From the NCBI RefSeq assembly GCF_020829495.1, contig NZ_JAIVFQ010000030.1:1-64000 (forward strand): a stretch of DNA of 64,000 bases, given 5' to 3'. Source of the DNA: Nostoc favosum CHAB5714 (GTDB lineage Bacteria; Cyanobacteriota; Cyanobacteriia; Cyanobacteriales; Nostocaceae). Within the stretch, counting starts at the first letter, position 1. Each line of letters opens with the position of its first letter. Position numbers and translations under genes: made by a program. Under the pieces are notes generated by a model. The model ran no database searches, was not told the origin of the DNA, and was given only the letters and a program-made list of their open reading frames with translations. Shown one piece after another: positions 27,154-36,180 of this stretch.

Positions 27154-27375
27154 ATGAAAAACCACCTTTTAGCGATCGCCGTCACCACTGCATTGTCTAC
27201 TATAGCTTTTTGTGGATTAGCTAATGCTAAAATTGCTTTTAACGGCACCAGTCTTAACGGTATCAGTATGAACGGCACCAGTCTTAACGGTTTGACCTTG
27301 CAAGGAACCCAACTGCAAAGCTTCAAAGTTGAAGGTGGACAGTTGGTAGCAGTACAAAGGGTTGGCGTGAAATAG
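27154..27375 (+). CDS. Tiny exported pentad-repeat protein, copy 2
   Basis: This 73-residue protein is a close paralog of 26478-26699: identical signal-peptide core, the same pentad N/Q-G units (FNGTS, LNGIS, MNGTS, LNGLT, LQGTQ) and a matching VEGGQL...VQRVGVK end. The variable residues are concentrated in the pentad turns. Promoter-proximal DNA, ribosome binding site and terminator are shared with copy 1, so the whole transcription unit was duplicated. Confidence 0.75.
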   Translation: MKNHLLAIAVTTALSTIAFCGLANAKIAFNGTSLNGISMNGTSLNGLTLQGTQLQSFKVEGGQLVAVQRVGVK

Positions 27376-27462
27376 CTGTTATTGTAGGGTGTAAACCCCA
27401 TATTAGTAGTCTTTTCCCTGCAAGGAAAATATTTTATACCAGTCTCATATAATTCGCGGTAC

Positions 27463-27500
27463 ACCCTTTTATACCCTCTGAAACTGAAGGTTAAAAGGGT
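27463..27500 (+). terminator. Terminator after pentad-repeat copy 2
   Basis: Same hairpin as after copy 1 (ACCCTTTTA with TAAAAGGGT). Confidence 0.6.
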
Positions 27501-27608
27501 TTATGTCTAATTTTTAATCTATTTTTTATTTGTAAGATAACTGTCTAAAGGGCAAAAGTTTATTTATTTGGTATAAATCAGAATGTTCTTTATTGGAGCA
27601 TTCAAGCT

Positions 27609-28418
27609 ATGAAAAAACTACTTATAGCTAGTCTAATTATCATCTTATTAATATCGCTTTTAAGCTGTAGTAAAAATGTTCAACCACAGGCGAAACCATC
27701 AATTGCTAGTGAAAAAACTGTAATTATCAAAGGTAAAGATTTAAAAGGAACAGAATTAACAGCATTTGATGAACAGGGAAGAAAACAGAAATTTAAAATT
27801 AAAGATGTAGAACTAGATCCAAAAGATCCAGAAAAAGAGACATATCTTTACACAGTTTTTTATCAAGATCAAACTGATTCTCAATGGAAAAATTTATGTC
27901 AGCCCGATGTCAACAAGGTTGCTAAGGCGATTTCACTTTCCGGTTCGTGGGATGAAACCGGAAAACATATAGAATCAAACGATATTTTCACATTTGGTTG
28001 TACAAATGGGGCGCTGGCTAAGTGCGTTCGCTTCGGCTATAAGCCTTGGAAGAGTTTCCAAGGAAAACCACTCCGAGACTATCACCAAGCTTGTACTCGC
28101 ATGGTACGTGCTGATTACTGCGGTAACGGTAAAGCTCACACTCGAGATGAGACTTTAATTGATGTACATGATCTGATAAATATTCAAAAACCAACTCCTA
28201 ACAACAAGATGGTTTTTGAGGCAGCTTGGCAACCAGACGGAGCAACTTGTATTAATCATCCGAGATGGTTTGATAAACTATCTGAAATTCGCCAAGAATG
28301 CCCCAATAAGCTAACTGGTCGAATTAATGAAAATGGTAGTTGCAACACAGCAAAAAAAGCGCAGCAGAATTGGTCAAGCGCTTTGCTTTTCAATGATTCA
28401 TTTCTCCGAAAACCCTAG
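27609..28418 (+). CDS. ADYC domain lipoprotein
   Basis: The 269-residue protein has a lipoprotein signal (MKKLLIASLIIILLISLLSC, lipid-modified Cys 20) and the namesake ADYC motif in MVRADYCGNGKAHT. Other conserved points are YKPWKSFQG, the CTRM stretch and AAWQPDGATCINHPRW, with cysteines likely paired outside the cytoplasm. The family is found in diverse bacteria and has no established function. It is monocistronic behind the pentad-repeat genes. Confidence 0.75.
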   Translation: MKKLLIASLIIILLISLLSCSKNVQPQAKPSIASEKTVIIKGKDLKGTELTAFDEQGRKQKFKIKDVELDPKDPEKETYLYTVFYQDQTDSQWKNLCQPDVNKVAKAISLSGSWDETGKHIESNDIFTFGCTNGALAKCVRFGYKPWKSFQGKPLRDYHQACTRMVRADYCGNGKAHTRDETLIDVHDLINIQKPTPNNKMVFEAAWQPDGATCINHPRWFDKLSEIRQECPNKLTGRINENGSCNTAKKAQQNWSSALLFNDSFLRKP

Positions 28419-28464
28419 AAAAAATTCTGATTTTTTTCATAATTTCAATCCGCGAATCGTGTAA

Positions 28465-29064
28465 TCAATTTGATTGAGATTGTAGCCAACCAAGGAAGTT
28501 TTGGGTTTTATTGAAATACTGAATGCCACTATCTCGTAAAAGCTCTATAACTTCACGTCTGCCAAATTCTTTAGAATTGCTACTTAAAAATAATTTATTT
28601 TCATTAGGATGTAAGCCAGCATGAAAAATTATACACTCCAAGATCACTCTATCTATAATGTGCTTCTCAAAAATTTCTCTATTTAACGTTCCTTGAAAAA
28701 TACTCGTACTTAATGTAATCATTTCTGATTTGCTAATAAGCTGATTAAAAGCTACATCAAAACGTTCTTTAACTTCGTTATTTCGTTCAAGAAAGCTAGT
28801 TTTTGATTGCTCTAGGCGAAAAAGCAGTAATCGTGCATTATCTGAATTATCTCGCTCTGCTTGATTAATTTGTATATCTAACTTGCCGAGGAAATCTAGA
28901 TTATATTTTTCTTCTTGTTCCAATGTTGTTAATGATTCTATAAAACAAATACTTGGCACTACGATACGTAAAGAAGAGGGTGTATTTTGCAGTAATTCTT
29001 GTGCTTGTGAATCTTGCCCTTTAGCAATACTCATCAAGAAATTAGTTTCAACGTAAATTATCAC
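28465..29064 (-). CDS. PIN-like domain protein
   Basis: The 199-residue protein opens MIIYVETNFLMSIAKGQDSQ, a PIN-type start in which the usual first catalytic Asp is Glu. Later acidic sites (about IDRVILECIIFHAG and the SSNSKEFGRREV end) fit a PIN fold, longer than VapC toxins. It starts 9 bases after the stop of the PD-(D/E)XK-like gene, so the two are probably co-transcribed. It may be an RNA nuclease of a defence or toxin-antitoxin unit; that is inference. Confidence 0.6.
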   Translation of the reverse strand: MIIYVETNFLMSIAKGQDSQAQELLQNTPSSLRIVVPSICFIESLTTLEQEEKYNLDFLGKLDIQINQAERDNSDNARLLLFRLEQSKTSFLERNNEVKERFDVAFNQLISKSEMITLSTSIFQGTLNREIFEKHIIDRVILECIIFHAGLHPNENKLFLSSNSKEFGRREVIELLRDSGIQYFNKTQNFLGWLQSQSN

Positions 29065-29073
29065 TGCTAATCA

Positions 29074-29586
29074 TTAATAAAGTTGAGTTGTTCCGTCTTC
29101 TAGTAGTTGCAATAAACCAATTTCTGTCATTTCCTTTGTGAAAGGTGGTATTGCAGATTTCCAATGATAGGCCAAGTCACGTAGCCAAGCTTCTGTAAGA
29201 CCTTTAAGGTAAAGACTAAATATTCTTTTGTCGCGGAATTTTGGCTCATAATAACTCAGCACATCAGCAGTATTAAGACTGATAATTGCCTCTGATAAAT
29301 TATTGCCATCCCATTTAAAAATCAGAATGTTATTTACATCAACAAGCATGGCAAAGGGAATCGCTATCTTTGCAGCTTGTAAGTAATCAATCAGCCGCAA
29401 AATAGCATATTTTTTGGCTTTTGTTTCTTGAAAATTGAATGGTAAACCTTTGACTTCAGCTATGAGAACAATTTGTTCCTCTTTGTCTAAAGCAACAATA
29501 TCAGGAAAGTCTATATCTTCTAAGTTTGTAGCTTGTATGGCTCTAATTTCCCACCAGGTTAAGGTTTGTTTGTCCCTATAAATCAT
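29074..29586 (-). CDS. PD-(D/E)XK nuclease-like protein
   Basis: The 170-residue protein has FPDIVALDKEEQIVLIAEVK, which fits the PD...(D/E)xK nuclease core (Pro-Asp, then Glu-Val-Lys about 16 residues on). The following YAILRLIDYLQAAKIAIPFA helix and IPFAMLVDVNNILIF strand are also seen in endonuclease-like folds. It is the first gene of an apparent two-gene unit with the PIN-like protein. I do not recognise a named family. Confidence 0.5.
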   Translation of the reverse strand: MIYRDKQTLTWWEIRAIQATNLEDIDFPDIVALDKEEQIVLIAEVKGLPFNFQETKAKKYAILRLIDYLQAAKIAIPFAMLVDVNNILIFKWDGNNLSEAIISLNTADVLSYYEPKFRDKRIFSLYLKGLTEAWLRDLAYHWKSAIPPFTKEMTEIGLLQLLEDGTTQLY

Positions 29587-29640
29587 TGATTTCTATCCTC
29601 GTGAGCCTTCAATATCTTTACCGATGGTTTCAAAGAAAAG

Positions 29641-30126
29641 TTACTCTGAAGCCACTAGCAAAACGACAGCATAAGCACATATACCTTCTTCGCGTCCAAC
29701 GGGGCCTAATTTTTCGTTGGTGGTAGCTTTGATGCCAATTTGATTTGGTTGTAATTCTAAAACAGCCGCTAGTTTGTCGCGCATGTTGTGAATATGCGGT
29801 TTTAATTTTGGACGTTCTGCTACTACCACCGAGTCAATATTTCCCACCTGCCAACCTTGATCCCGAATCAGTTGATGAACTTGAGTTAATAGTACTAAAC
29901 TATCTGCTCCCGCCCATTTGCGATCGCTAGGTGGAAAATAATGACCAATATCTCCCAAAGATAATGCCCCAAGCATGGCATCCATAATCGCGTGTGTTAA
30001 CACATCAGCGTCACTGTGCCCCAACAAACCCAGTTCATGAGGAATTTGAATTCCACCTAAAATCAAAGCGCGATCGCTCACCAGTTGATGAATATCGTAA
30101 CCGTTACCAATACGAATTTTAGTCAT
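29641..30126 (-). CDS. ispF: 2-C-methyl-D-erythritol 2,4-cyclodiphosphate synthase
   Basis: IspF forms the cyclic diphosphate in the MEP isoprenoid pathway, which in cyanobacteria supplies carotenoids, chlorophyll tails and quinones. The 161-residue protein is full length, with the metal-binding GYDIHQL motif (Asp 11, His 13), [20 protein letters not shown], and the GLKSPHIHN-like KPHIHNMR region. It is separated from trmD by TAGTCAT repeats, so co-transcription is doubtful. Confidence 0.96.
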   Translation of the reverse strand: MTKIRIGNGYDIHQLVSDRALILGGIQIPHELGLLGHSDADVLTHAIMDAMLGALSLGDIGHYFPPSDRKWAGADSLVLLTQVHQLIRDQGWQVGNIDSVVVAERPKLKPHIHNMRDKLAAVLELQPNQIGIKATTNEKLGPVGREEGICAYAVVLLVASE

Positions 30127-30175
30127 TAGTCATTAGTTATTAGTCATTAGTCATTAGTCATTAGTCATTAGTCAG
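30124..30175. repeat. Heptamer tandem repeat (TTAGTCA)
   Basis: About seven copies of TTAGTCA/TAGTCAT lie directly upstream of ispF. Confidence 0.85.
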
Positions 30176-30184
30176 GAGTTAGAA

Positions 30185-30242
30185 ATTATTATTCTTCCCC
30201 TGCTCCCCCTGCTTCCCCTGCTCCCCCTACTCCCCCTGCTTC
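30185..30242. repeat. C-rich tandem repeat at the 3' end of trmD (CCCCTGCTC)
   Basis: Units of CCCCTGCTT/CCCCTGCTC run into the last codons of trmD; the stop codon and the last few residues come from this repeat. Confidence 0.8.
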
Positions 30243-30916
30243 CATCTTTCCAGGAGATCAGGGCGGCGATCGCGGGTTCTTTCAATTTGTTGTTCGTAAC
30301 GCCACCGGGCGATCGCGGCGTGATTCCCACTGAGCAAGACATCAGGTACTTTGAAGCCGCGAAAATTGGCAGGACGAGTATATTGGGGATAGTCCAATAA
30401 CCCTTCCTCAAAACTTTCTGCGGTGAGGGACTCGGTTTTGGCTACGGTTCCTGGGATAAGCCGCACTACGCCATTAATCAAAGCCATTGCTGGAATTTCT
30501 CCGCCAGTCAGAATAAAATCCCCTAAAGATACTTCACGAGTTACCAAATGTAGCACCCTCTCATCCACTCCTTCGTAATGCCCGCAAATAACTACTAACT
30601 GGTCATAATTTGTCACCAATTCTTTCAAAAGAGGTTGATTAATTGTTTGACCCTGTGGACTCATCAAGATGATTTCTCTTCGCGGTAGAGTTGGCAGCGA
30701 CTCCACAGCGTTAAAAATAGGTTCTGGCTTCATTAGCATCCCAACGCCGCCGCCGTAGGGTTCATCATCCACCTTTCGATGCTTGTCAGTGGTAAAGTCC
30801 CGTGGATTAACCAGATGCACTTCGGCAATCTGTTTGGCTAAGGCTTTACCTAGCAGACCAGAATTGAGAACAGAGTTAAAACAGTCAGGAAAAAGCGTAA
30901 CTATATCAAAGCGCAC
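30227..30916 (-). CDS. trmD: tRNA (guanine-N1)-methyltransferase
   Basis: TrmD methylates G37 next to the anticodon of several tRNAs and is a trefoil-knot SPOUT enzyme. The 229-residue protein has RFDIVTLFPDCF at the start, the VICGHYEGVDERV knot motif and SLGDFILTGGE. It is full length. Its last residues (WKQGE) are encoded by repeat DNA, so the original C-terminus may have been slightly different. The upstream gap (30917-31454) is described separately. Confidence 0.96.
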   Translation of the reverse strand: MRFDIVTLFPDCFNSVLNSGLLGKALAKQIAEVHLVNPRDFTTDKHRKVDDEPYGGGVGMLMKPEPIFNAVESLPTLPRREIILMSPQGQTINQPLLKELVTNYDQLVVICGHYEGVDERVLHLVTREVSLGDFILTGGEIPAMALINGVVRLIPGTVAKTESLTAESFEEGLLDYPQYTRPANFRGFKVPDVLLSGNHAAIARWRYEQQIERTRDRRPDLLERWKQGE

Positions 30917-31454
30917 AGTTATTCGTATTCAAGGACACTAATCTTAAATTTGAATGTCTAGCAAACATCAACAAGCCAAAGTCGGCTTAAACTCCAGTTA
31001 AACTTTATCAATAGTATCTAAAACTACCAGACCTCTTGGATTTTAGATGGGATTAAAAGTTTTTCTAATTACTTAATTTATGTTTAAATGTTGTCACAAC
31101 TACATTTAAATTAATAATCTTATCAAGTTAACAACTTCCAGGATGCATCGAGCCAGCCTCAGAAAAAAGCGTAGTCTTAACTGCTCGTCCTCAACCCCAA
31201 AGCGGGAATTTAGCCCCATAAAGACTATTTTGCCCTGCTGCGAGTGGACAGGTGAAAAACAAGGCGCTGGCTTTGAGGAATGGGAACGAACACGTTTAGA
31301 CTGAGGTTTCGTGTGCGTTAAGCGAAAATTTGGAGAGTGGCTGATCCAGTTCCAAACTTCCAAAAAGTGTCCTCTCAAAGAAGCAAAGCGCAAAAATCAT
31401 GACTGCAACTGAACCTTGTTAAATTCACCTGAAGTTGTTGACAGGAGAAACACA
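30917..31454. other. Divergent intergenic region upstream of trmD and cphB
   Basis: This 538-bp gap holds the promoters of two divergent genes. A 95-codon minus-strand frame (31106-31393) has no family-like content and I reject it. I see no repeat element or known regulatory motif. An AGGAGA ribosome binding site lies just before 31455. Confidence 0.35.
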
Positions 31455-32318
31455 ATGCCGCAATTACAAGCTAAATCGCTAGAAATGAGGACACCCCAAG
31501 CAACTAAAACCGCCGTTCTGGTTATCGGAGGTGCAGAAGATAAAGTTCATGGGCGCGAAATCCTACGAACTTTTTTTGGACGCGCTGGTGCTAGTAAGGC
31601 TTATATTACAATTATTCCATCTGCCTCCCGCGAACCCGCCATCATCGGTGGTAGGTATATTCGCATTTTTGAAGAAATGGGTGCTCAGAAGGTAGAAATT
31701 TTAGACATCCGCGAACGGGAACAGTGTGAATCCTCCCAGATCAAAGCATCCTTAGAAGCCTGTAGTGGGGTATTTTTGACAGGAGGCGACCAGCTGCGTC
31801 TCTGTGGTGTATTGGCAGATACGCCAGCAATGGAAATTATTCGGCAACGGGTAAGGGCGGGGCAACTTACCTTAGCAGGCACGAGTGCAGGAGCGGCAGT
31901 GATGGGGCATCACATGATTGCTGGCGGCGGTAGTGGAGAGTCGCCAAATCGTTCCCTAGTTGATATGGCAACGGGTTTAGGGTTTATTCCTGAAGTAATC
32001 GTTGACCAACACTTTCACAACCGTAATCGCATGGGACGGCTGATTAGTGCGATCGCAGCTCACCCCGATCGCTTAGGTATTGGCATTGACGAAGATACTT
32101 GTGCTGTGTTTGAACGTGATGGTTGGTTACAAGTTATGGGTAAAGGCAGTGTCACTATTGTTGATCCCACTGAAGCCACCCACACCAACGAACCCCATGT
32201 CGGTGCTAATGAACCATTAACTGTGCATAATTTACGTCTCCATATCCTCAGCTACGGCGATCGCTTCCACTTATACCAGCGTACTGTATTGCCTGCTGTA
32301 CACCGGATCTCCAGCTGA
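31455..32318 (+). CDS. cphB: Cyanophycinase
   Basis: CphB is a cytoplasmic serine peptidase (S51 family) that degrades cyanophycin to beta-Asp-Arg dipeptides. The 287-residue protein shows AVLVIGGAEDKVHGREIL, the nucleophile motif GTSAGAAVMG, and the GGGSGESPNRSL and VDQHFHNRNRMGRL segments that are typical of the enzyme. The ATG at 31455 with AGGAGA is preferred over 31416. It is followed by cphA, the usual cyanobacterial arrangement. Confidence 0.95.
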   Translation: MPQLQAKSLEMRTPQATKTAVLVIGGAEDKVHGREILRTFFGRAGASKAYITIIPSASREPAIIGGRYIRIFEEMGAQKVEILDIREREQCESSQIKASLEACSGVFLTGGDQLRLCGVLADTPAMEIIRQRVRAGQLTLAGTSAGAAVMGHHMIAGGGSGESPNRSLVDMATGLGFIPEVIVDQHFHNRNRMGRLISAIAAHPDRLGIGIDEDTCAVFERDGWLQVMGKGSVTIVDPTEATHTNEPHVGANEPLTVHNLRLHILSYGDRFHLYQRTVLPAVHRISS

Positions 32319-32344
32319 CGGGATAAAGTATCTGAGGTTACACT

Positions 32345-32630
32345 GAGTTGACCACAAATTTTAGATTTTGGATTTTGCGTTCGCGTAGCGTGTCAAAGAC
32401 AAAAGTTGTAAGGAAGGTTTACCGACCTAGCAAACTTTTCAAGACGGATTTTAGATTAAAAGAGCTTTTGGCAGATGCCGCCAGAAAGTGGGCGAAACAA
32501 ATCTAAAAAACCCTCAAGGACTCGTTAACCCTTTGCGATCGGAAATCTCAAATTAAGAGAGCTAAGTACCCTAATTGTCTCTTTTAATCCAAAATCAGAA
32601 ATCTAAAATCCAAAATCGGTTGACCGCACA
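32345..32630. repeat. Inverted-repeat region between cphB and cphA
   Basis: Matching arms containing TTTTAGATTTTGGATTTT (about 32352-32370) and AAAATCCAAAATC (about 32602-32615), each next to GTTGACC or GGTTGACC, enclose a stretch of dispersed repeats with several smaller ATCTAAAA copies. I see no gene. The rest, up to 32761, should carry the cphA promoter or leader. Confidence 0.6.
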
Positions 32631-32761
32631 TTTATTTCTTGTTGTAGAAAAATGATGAGAATAGTATGTAAAAAGAAAAAACTGTTCGTTGCAAACAGTT
32701 TAGCGGTCAATTCCAGTAAGAAACTAGAATTTTGGTTCCGAATCTCCATCTACCTATTCCC

Positions 32762-35467
32762 ATGAGAATCCTCAAGATCCAGACCTTACGCGGCCCAAAC
32801 TATTGGAGCATTCGACGCCACAAGCTGATCGTCATGCGCCTCGATTTAGAAAACCTTGCCGAGACGCCCTCGAATCAAATCCCTGGCTTTTACGAAGGAC
32901 TAGTTGAGGCGCTGCCGAGTCTGGAGGGTCATTATTGTTCTCCTGGCTGTCGTGGTGGTTTTCTGATGCGAGTCAAAGAAGGCACTATGATTGGCCATAT
33001 CGTAGAACACGTAGCCCTAGAACTCCAGGAATTAGCTGGTATGCATGTCGGCTTTGGTCGCACCCGCGAAACTGCCACACCCGGAATTTACCAAGTAGTG
33101 ATCGAGTATCAGAATGAGGAAGCGGGACGCTACGCTGGACGAGCAGCAGTGCGGCTGTGCCAGAGTATCGTTGATCGAGGCCGTTATCCCAAGGCAGAAC
33201 TAGAGCAAGATATCCAAGACCTGAAAGACTTCACCCGTGATGCTTCATTAGGCCCCTCCACCGAAGCGCTGATCAAAGAAGCAGAAAAAAGAGGTATTCC
33301 CTGGATGTCTCTGGAAGCACGCTTTTTGATTCAGCTAGGCTACGGCGTGAATCAGAAGCGGATGCAGGCCACAATGACGGACAACACCAGCATTCTAGGC
33401 GTAGAACTAGCTTGCGATAAAGAAGCCACTAAACGCATCCTCGCTGCTGCTGGTGCGCCAGTACCCAGAGGTACAGTGATCAACTTCTTAGACGATTTGG
33501 AACAAGCCATTGAATTGGTTGGCGGCTATCCCATCGTCATTAAGCCCCTGGATGGCAATCATGGACGGGGGATCACCATTGATATCAGAACTTGGGAAGA
33601 AGCTGAAGCAGGATACGAAGCTGCTAGACAGGTTTCCCGATCAATTATTGTCGAAAGATATTACGTTGGACGCGACCACAGGGTACTAGTGGTAAATGGC
33701 AAAGTAGTAGCAGTAGCCGAACGCGTCCCGGCTCATGTCATTGGCAATGGCAGATCCACCATCGCCGAACTGATTGAGGAAACAAACCTTGACCCAAATC
33801 GCGGTGAAGGACATGATAACGTCCTAACCAAGATTGAACTAGACCGCACCAGCTACCAACTCTTAGAAAGGCAAGGCTACACGCTCAACAGTGTGCCACC
33901 CAAGGGCACTATTTGTTATCTCAGGGCAACGGCAAACTTAAGTACAGGTGGTAGCGCCGTAGACCGTACCGATGAAATTCACCCAGAAAATCTTTGGTTG
34001 GCACAACGGGTAGTCAAGATTATCGGTTTGGATATCGCCGGACTCGATATCGTCACCACGGATATTAGCCGTCCCCTGCGTGAAGTTGATGGCGTGATTG
34101 TCGAAGTTAACGCCGCTCCTGGCTTTCGGATGCACGTTGCCCCAAGTGTAGGTATCCCCCGCAACGTCGCTGGCGCAGTGATGGATATGCTGTTTCCTAA
34201 CGAGCAATCTAGCCAAATTCCAATCCTTAGCATTACTGGTACTAACGGCAAAACCACTACGACCCGACTACTAGCACATATTTATAAACAGACTGGTAAG
34301 GTAGTTGGTTATACTACTACTGATGGAACATATATCGGTGATTACTTAGTAGAGGCTGGCGATAACACAGGCCCCCAAAGTGCCCACGTCATCCTCCAAG
34401 ATCCCACAGTAGAAGTAGCGGTACTGGAAACGGCTCGCGGTGGCATTCTCCGCTCTGGATTGGGCTTTGAAGCAGCAAATGTGGGAGTAGTATTAAATGT
34501 AGCCGCCGACCACTTAGGAATTGGCGATATAGATACTATTGAGCAGTTAGCTAACCTCAAGAGTGTAGTAGCGGAAGCCGTATTCCCTGATGGCTACGCG
34601 GTACTTAACGCCGACGATCGCCGCGTCGCCGCCATGTCAGAAAAAACTAAGGCTAATATTGCTTACTTCACAATGAACCCCGACTCGGAATTGGTGCGAA
34701 AGCACATCCAAAAGGGCGGAGTAGCAGCAGTATATGAAAATGGCTATTTGTCAATTGTTAAAGGAGATTGGACACACCGCATAGAAAGAGCAGAAAATAT
34801 ACCTTTAACAATGGGCGGACGTGCGCCGTTTATGATTGCCAACGCTTTAGCAGCAACTTTGGCAGCGTTCGTGCAAAACGTCACAATTGAGCAGATTCGT
34901 GCTGGTTTGAAGACCTTCCGGGCTTCAGTTAGTCAAACGCCAGGACGGATGAATTTATTTAATTTAGGCAACTACCACGCTTTAGTAGATTATGCCCACA
35001 ACGCAGCCAGTTACGAAGCTGTAGGTTCCTTTGTTCGGAATTGGACTACAGGGCAACGGATTGGCGTAATTGGTGGGCCAGGCGATCGCCGCGACGAAGA
35101 CTTTGTTACTTTGGGCAAATTAGCAGCACAAATTTTTGACTACATCATCGTTAAAGAAGACGATGACACACGGGGACGCCTACGGGGTTCAGCCGCCCAG
35201 TTGATTATTCAAGGCATCACCGAAGTTAAACCTGATAGCCGCTATGAATCAATTCTGGATGAAACCCAAGCGATCAATAAAGGCTTAGACATGGCTCCTG
35301 ATAACAGTCTGGTGGTAATTTTACCAGAAAGCGTGACTCGGGCTATTAAGTTAATTAAGCTGCGTGGTTTAGCCAAAGAAGAGACACACCAACAAAATAC
35401 TGGCACAACTGTCATCGATTCCCAAAATGGAATAGCACCTTCTTCTGTTGTTAATACCCTGCTGTAG
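32762..35467 (+). CDS. cphA: Cyanophycin synthetase
   Basis: CphA polymerises aspartate and arginine into the cyanophycin nitrogen reserve. The 901-residue protein has the three expected parts: a cyanobacterial N-terminal domain (about 1-160) with LRGPNYWSIRR, an ATP-grasp domain (about 200-480) with KPLDGNHGRGITIDI, and a Mur-ligase-like domain with the P-loop TGTNGKTTTTRLL near residue 492, plus the RMNLFNLGNYHALVDYAHN end. The ATG at 32762 gives MRILKIQTLRGPNYWSIRRH; upstream codons to 32732 are not conserved. The product acts in the cytosol with CphB as its degradative partner. Confidence 0.97.
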   Translation: MRILKIQTLRGPNYWSIRRHKLIVMRLDLENLAETPSNQIPGFYEGLVEALPSLEGHYCSPGCRGGFLMRVKEGTMIGHIVEHVALELQELAGMHVGFGRTRETATPGIYQVVIEYQNEEAGRYAGRAAVRLCQSIVDRGRYPKAELEQDIQDLKDFTRDASLGPSTEALIKEAEKRGIPWMSLEARFLIQLGYGVNQKRMQATMTDNTSILGVELACDKEATKRILAAAGAPVPRGTVINFLDDLEQAIELVGGYPIVIKPLDGNHGRGITIDIRTWEEAEAGYEAARQVSRSIIVERYYVGRDHRVLVVNGKVVAVAERVPAHVIGNGRSTIAELIEETNLDPNRGEGHDNVLTKIELDRTSYQLLERQGYTLNSVPPKGTICYLRATANLSTGGSAVDRTDEIHPENLWLAQRVVKIIGLDIAGLDIVTTDISRPLREVDGVIVEVNAAPGFRMHVAPSVGIPRNVAGAVMDMLFPNEQSSQIPILSITGTNGKTTTTRLLAHIYKQTGKVVGYTTTDGTYIGDYLVEAGDNTGPQSAHVILQDPTVEVAVLETARGGILRSGLGFEAANVGVVLNVAADHLGIGDIDTIEQLANLKSVVAEAVFPDGYAVLNADDRRVAAMSEKTKANIAYFTMNPDSELVRKHIQKGGVAAVYENGYLSIVKGDWTHRIERAENIPLTMGGRAPFMIANALAATLAAFVQNVTIEQIRAGLKTFRASVSQTPGRMNLFNLGNYHALVDYAHNAASYEAVGSFVRNWTTGQRIGVIGGPGDRRDEDFVTLGKLAAQIFDYIIVKEDDDTRGRLRGSAAQLIIQGITEVKPDSRYESILDETQAINKGLDMAPDNSLVVILPESVTRAIKLIKLRGLAKEETHQQNTGTTVIDSQNGIAPSSVVNTLL

Positions 35468-35483
35468 TCAGGAGGAGTCAAGA

Positions 35484-35503
35484 GGAGTCAGTGCGCTGAC
35501 TCC
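35484..35503. terminator. Terminator between cphA and tatA
   Basis: A perfect 8-bp stem GGAGTCAG / CTGACTCC with a four-base loop lies between two convergent genes, with T-rich DNA on the cphA side. Confidence 0.7.
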
Positions 35504-35522
35504 TGTATTCTGATTACTTTTA

Positions 35523-35696
35523 TTATTGTTTTTCTTCTTCCTGATTGGTTTCGTCACTGGGAGTTTTCATCTCCTCCTTAAACCCTCGTAGGGTTTTGCC
35601 CAGTGCGGTTCCCAGTTCGGGAATTTTTTTTGGCCCAAAAATTAGAATAGCGACTATGGTAATTACAGCTATTTCTGGCCATCCCAGTCCAAACAT
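35523..35696 (-). CDS. tatA: Twin-arginine translocase subunit TatA/TatE
   Basis: The 57-residue protein has a short N-terminal hydrophobic helix (residues 5-19: GWPEIAVITIVAILIF), the FGPKKIPELG hinge, and an amphipathic and then acidic C-terminus. This is the standard TatA/E layout for the pore-forming part of the Tat export system. I chose ATG 35696 because AGAGGAA precedes it; the longer frame to 35831 adds 45 unrelated residues. A second Tat component is not in the window. Confidence 0.88.
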   Translation of the reverse strand: MFGLGWPEIAVITIVAILIFGPKKIPELGTALGKTLRGFKEEMKTPSDETNQEEEKQ

Positions 35697-35856
35697 ATAA
35701 ATTTCCTCTAAGGCTCCTGTAATTAAATATAAACATTGATGGCTCAAATCTGATGAGTTCGCCATTGATAAGCGCTCGACCCTGTTGCATAAGCAGGGTA
35801 TAAATAATAGGCTCTGAGTGATAAGAAACAATTCATTGCCAATTTGCTGATATTTT

Positions 35857-35956
35857 ATGAAGCCAGCCTAGATGATGCCCGTTTAGAATGTTGGGAAAAA
35901 TAACGTTGGGCAATATTGGCTTCCAGTGTGTCTCGACTTGGTTGACACTCTTTACA
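35857..35956 (-). other. Possible coding remnant beside the MITE
   Basis: A 33-codon minus-strand frame beginning CKECQPSRDTLEANIAQRYF and ending with TAA has a protein-like composition but no start. It abuts the left end of the element at 35959-36048. Whether it ever belonged to the frame cut off at 36033-36137 cannot be decided. Confidence 0.25.
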
Positions 35957-35958
35957 TC

Positions 35959-36048
35959 AGGACTTACGCAAAATAATGGAAAAACGAACCGCAAAGGCGC
36001 AAAGGACACAAAGGAATGAGAGTTTTAGAGAGCTATTGCGTAAGTCCT
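35959..36048. mobile_element. MITE-like element (AGGACTTACGCAA ends)
   Basis: A 90-bp element has perfect 13-bp terminal inverted repeats and a centre rich in AACCGCAAAGGCGCAAAGG, a dispersed cyanobacterial repeat also seen near 46799. Its right end forms the premature stop of the small frame at 36033-36137. Confidence 0.7.
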
Positions 36049-36137
36049 ATACATAATTCCAGAATTTCAACTAAAGAGAATTTTGCTGGCTCAAACTGAT
36101 GTCCATAAGTAAACCTTTTTAATTTATGAGACTCCAT
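36033..36137 (-). pseudogene. N-terminal fragment of the gene after the methyltransferase
   Basis: Forty-three bases after the methyltransferase stop, an AAGGAA ribosome binding site precedes an ATG and 34 codons (MESHKLKRFTYGHQFEPAKF, then SLVEILELCIG), which stop inside the MITE at 35959-36048. It reads like the start of a larger protein. A cognate restriction endonuclease is the natural guess from its position, but the fragment is too short to prove it. Confidence 0.45.
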
Positions 36138-36180
36138 TCTTCAATTTCCTTAAAACATCTGATTAGTTGGAGCGCCTTCT

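Noticed and set aside
31106..31393. 95-residue minus-strand ORF upstream of cphB
   Set aside because: Its composition looks random, it has no ribosome binding site and no recognisable domain.
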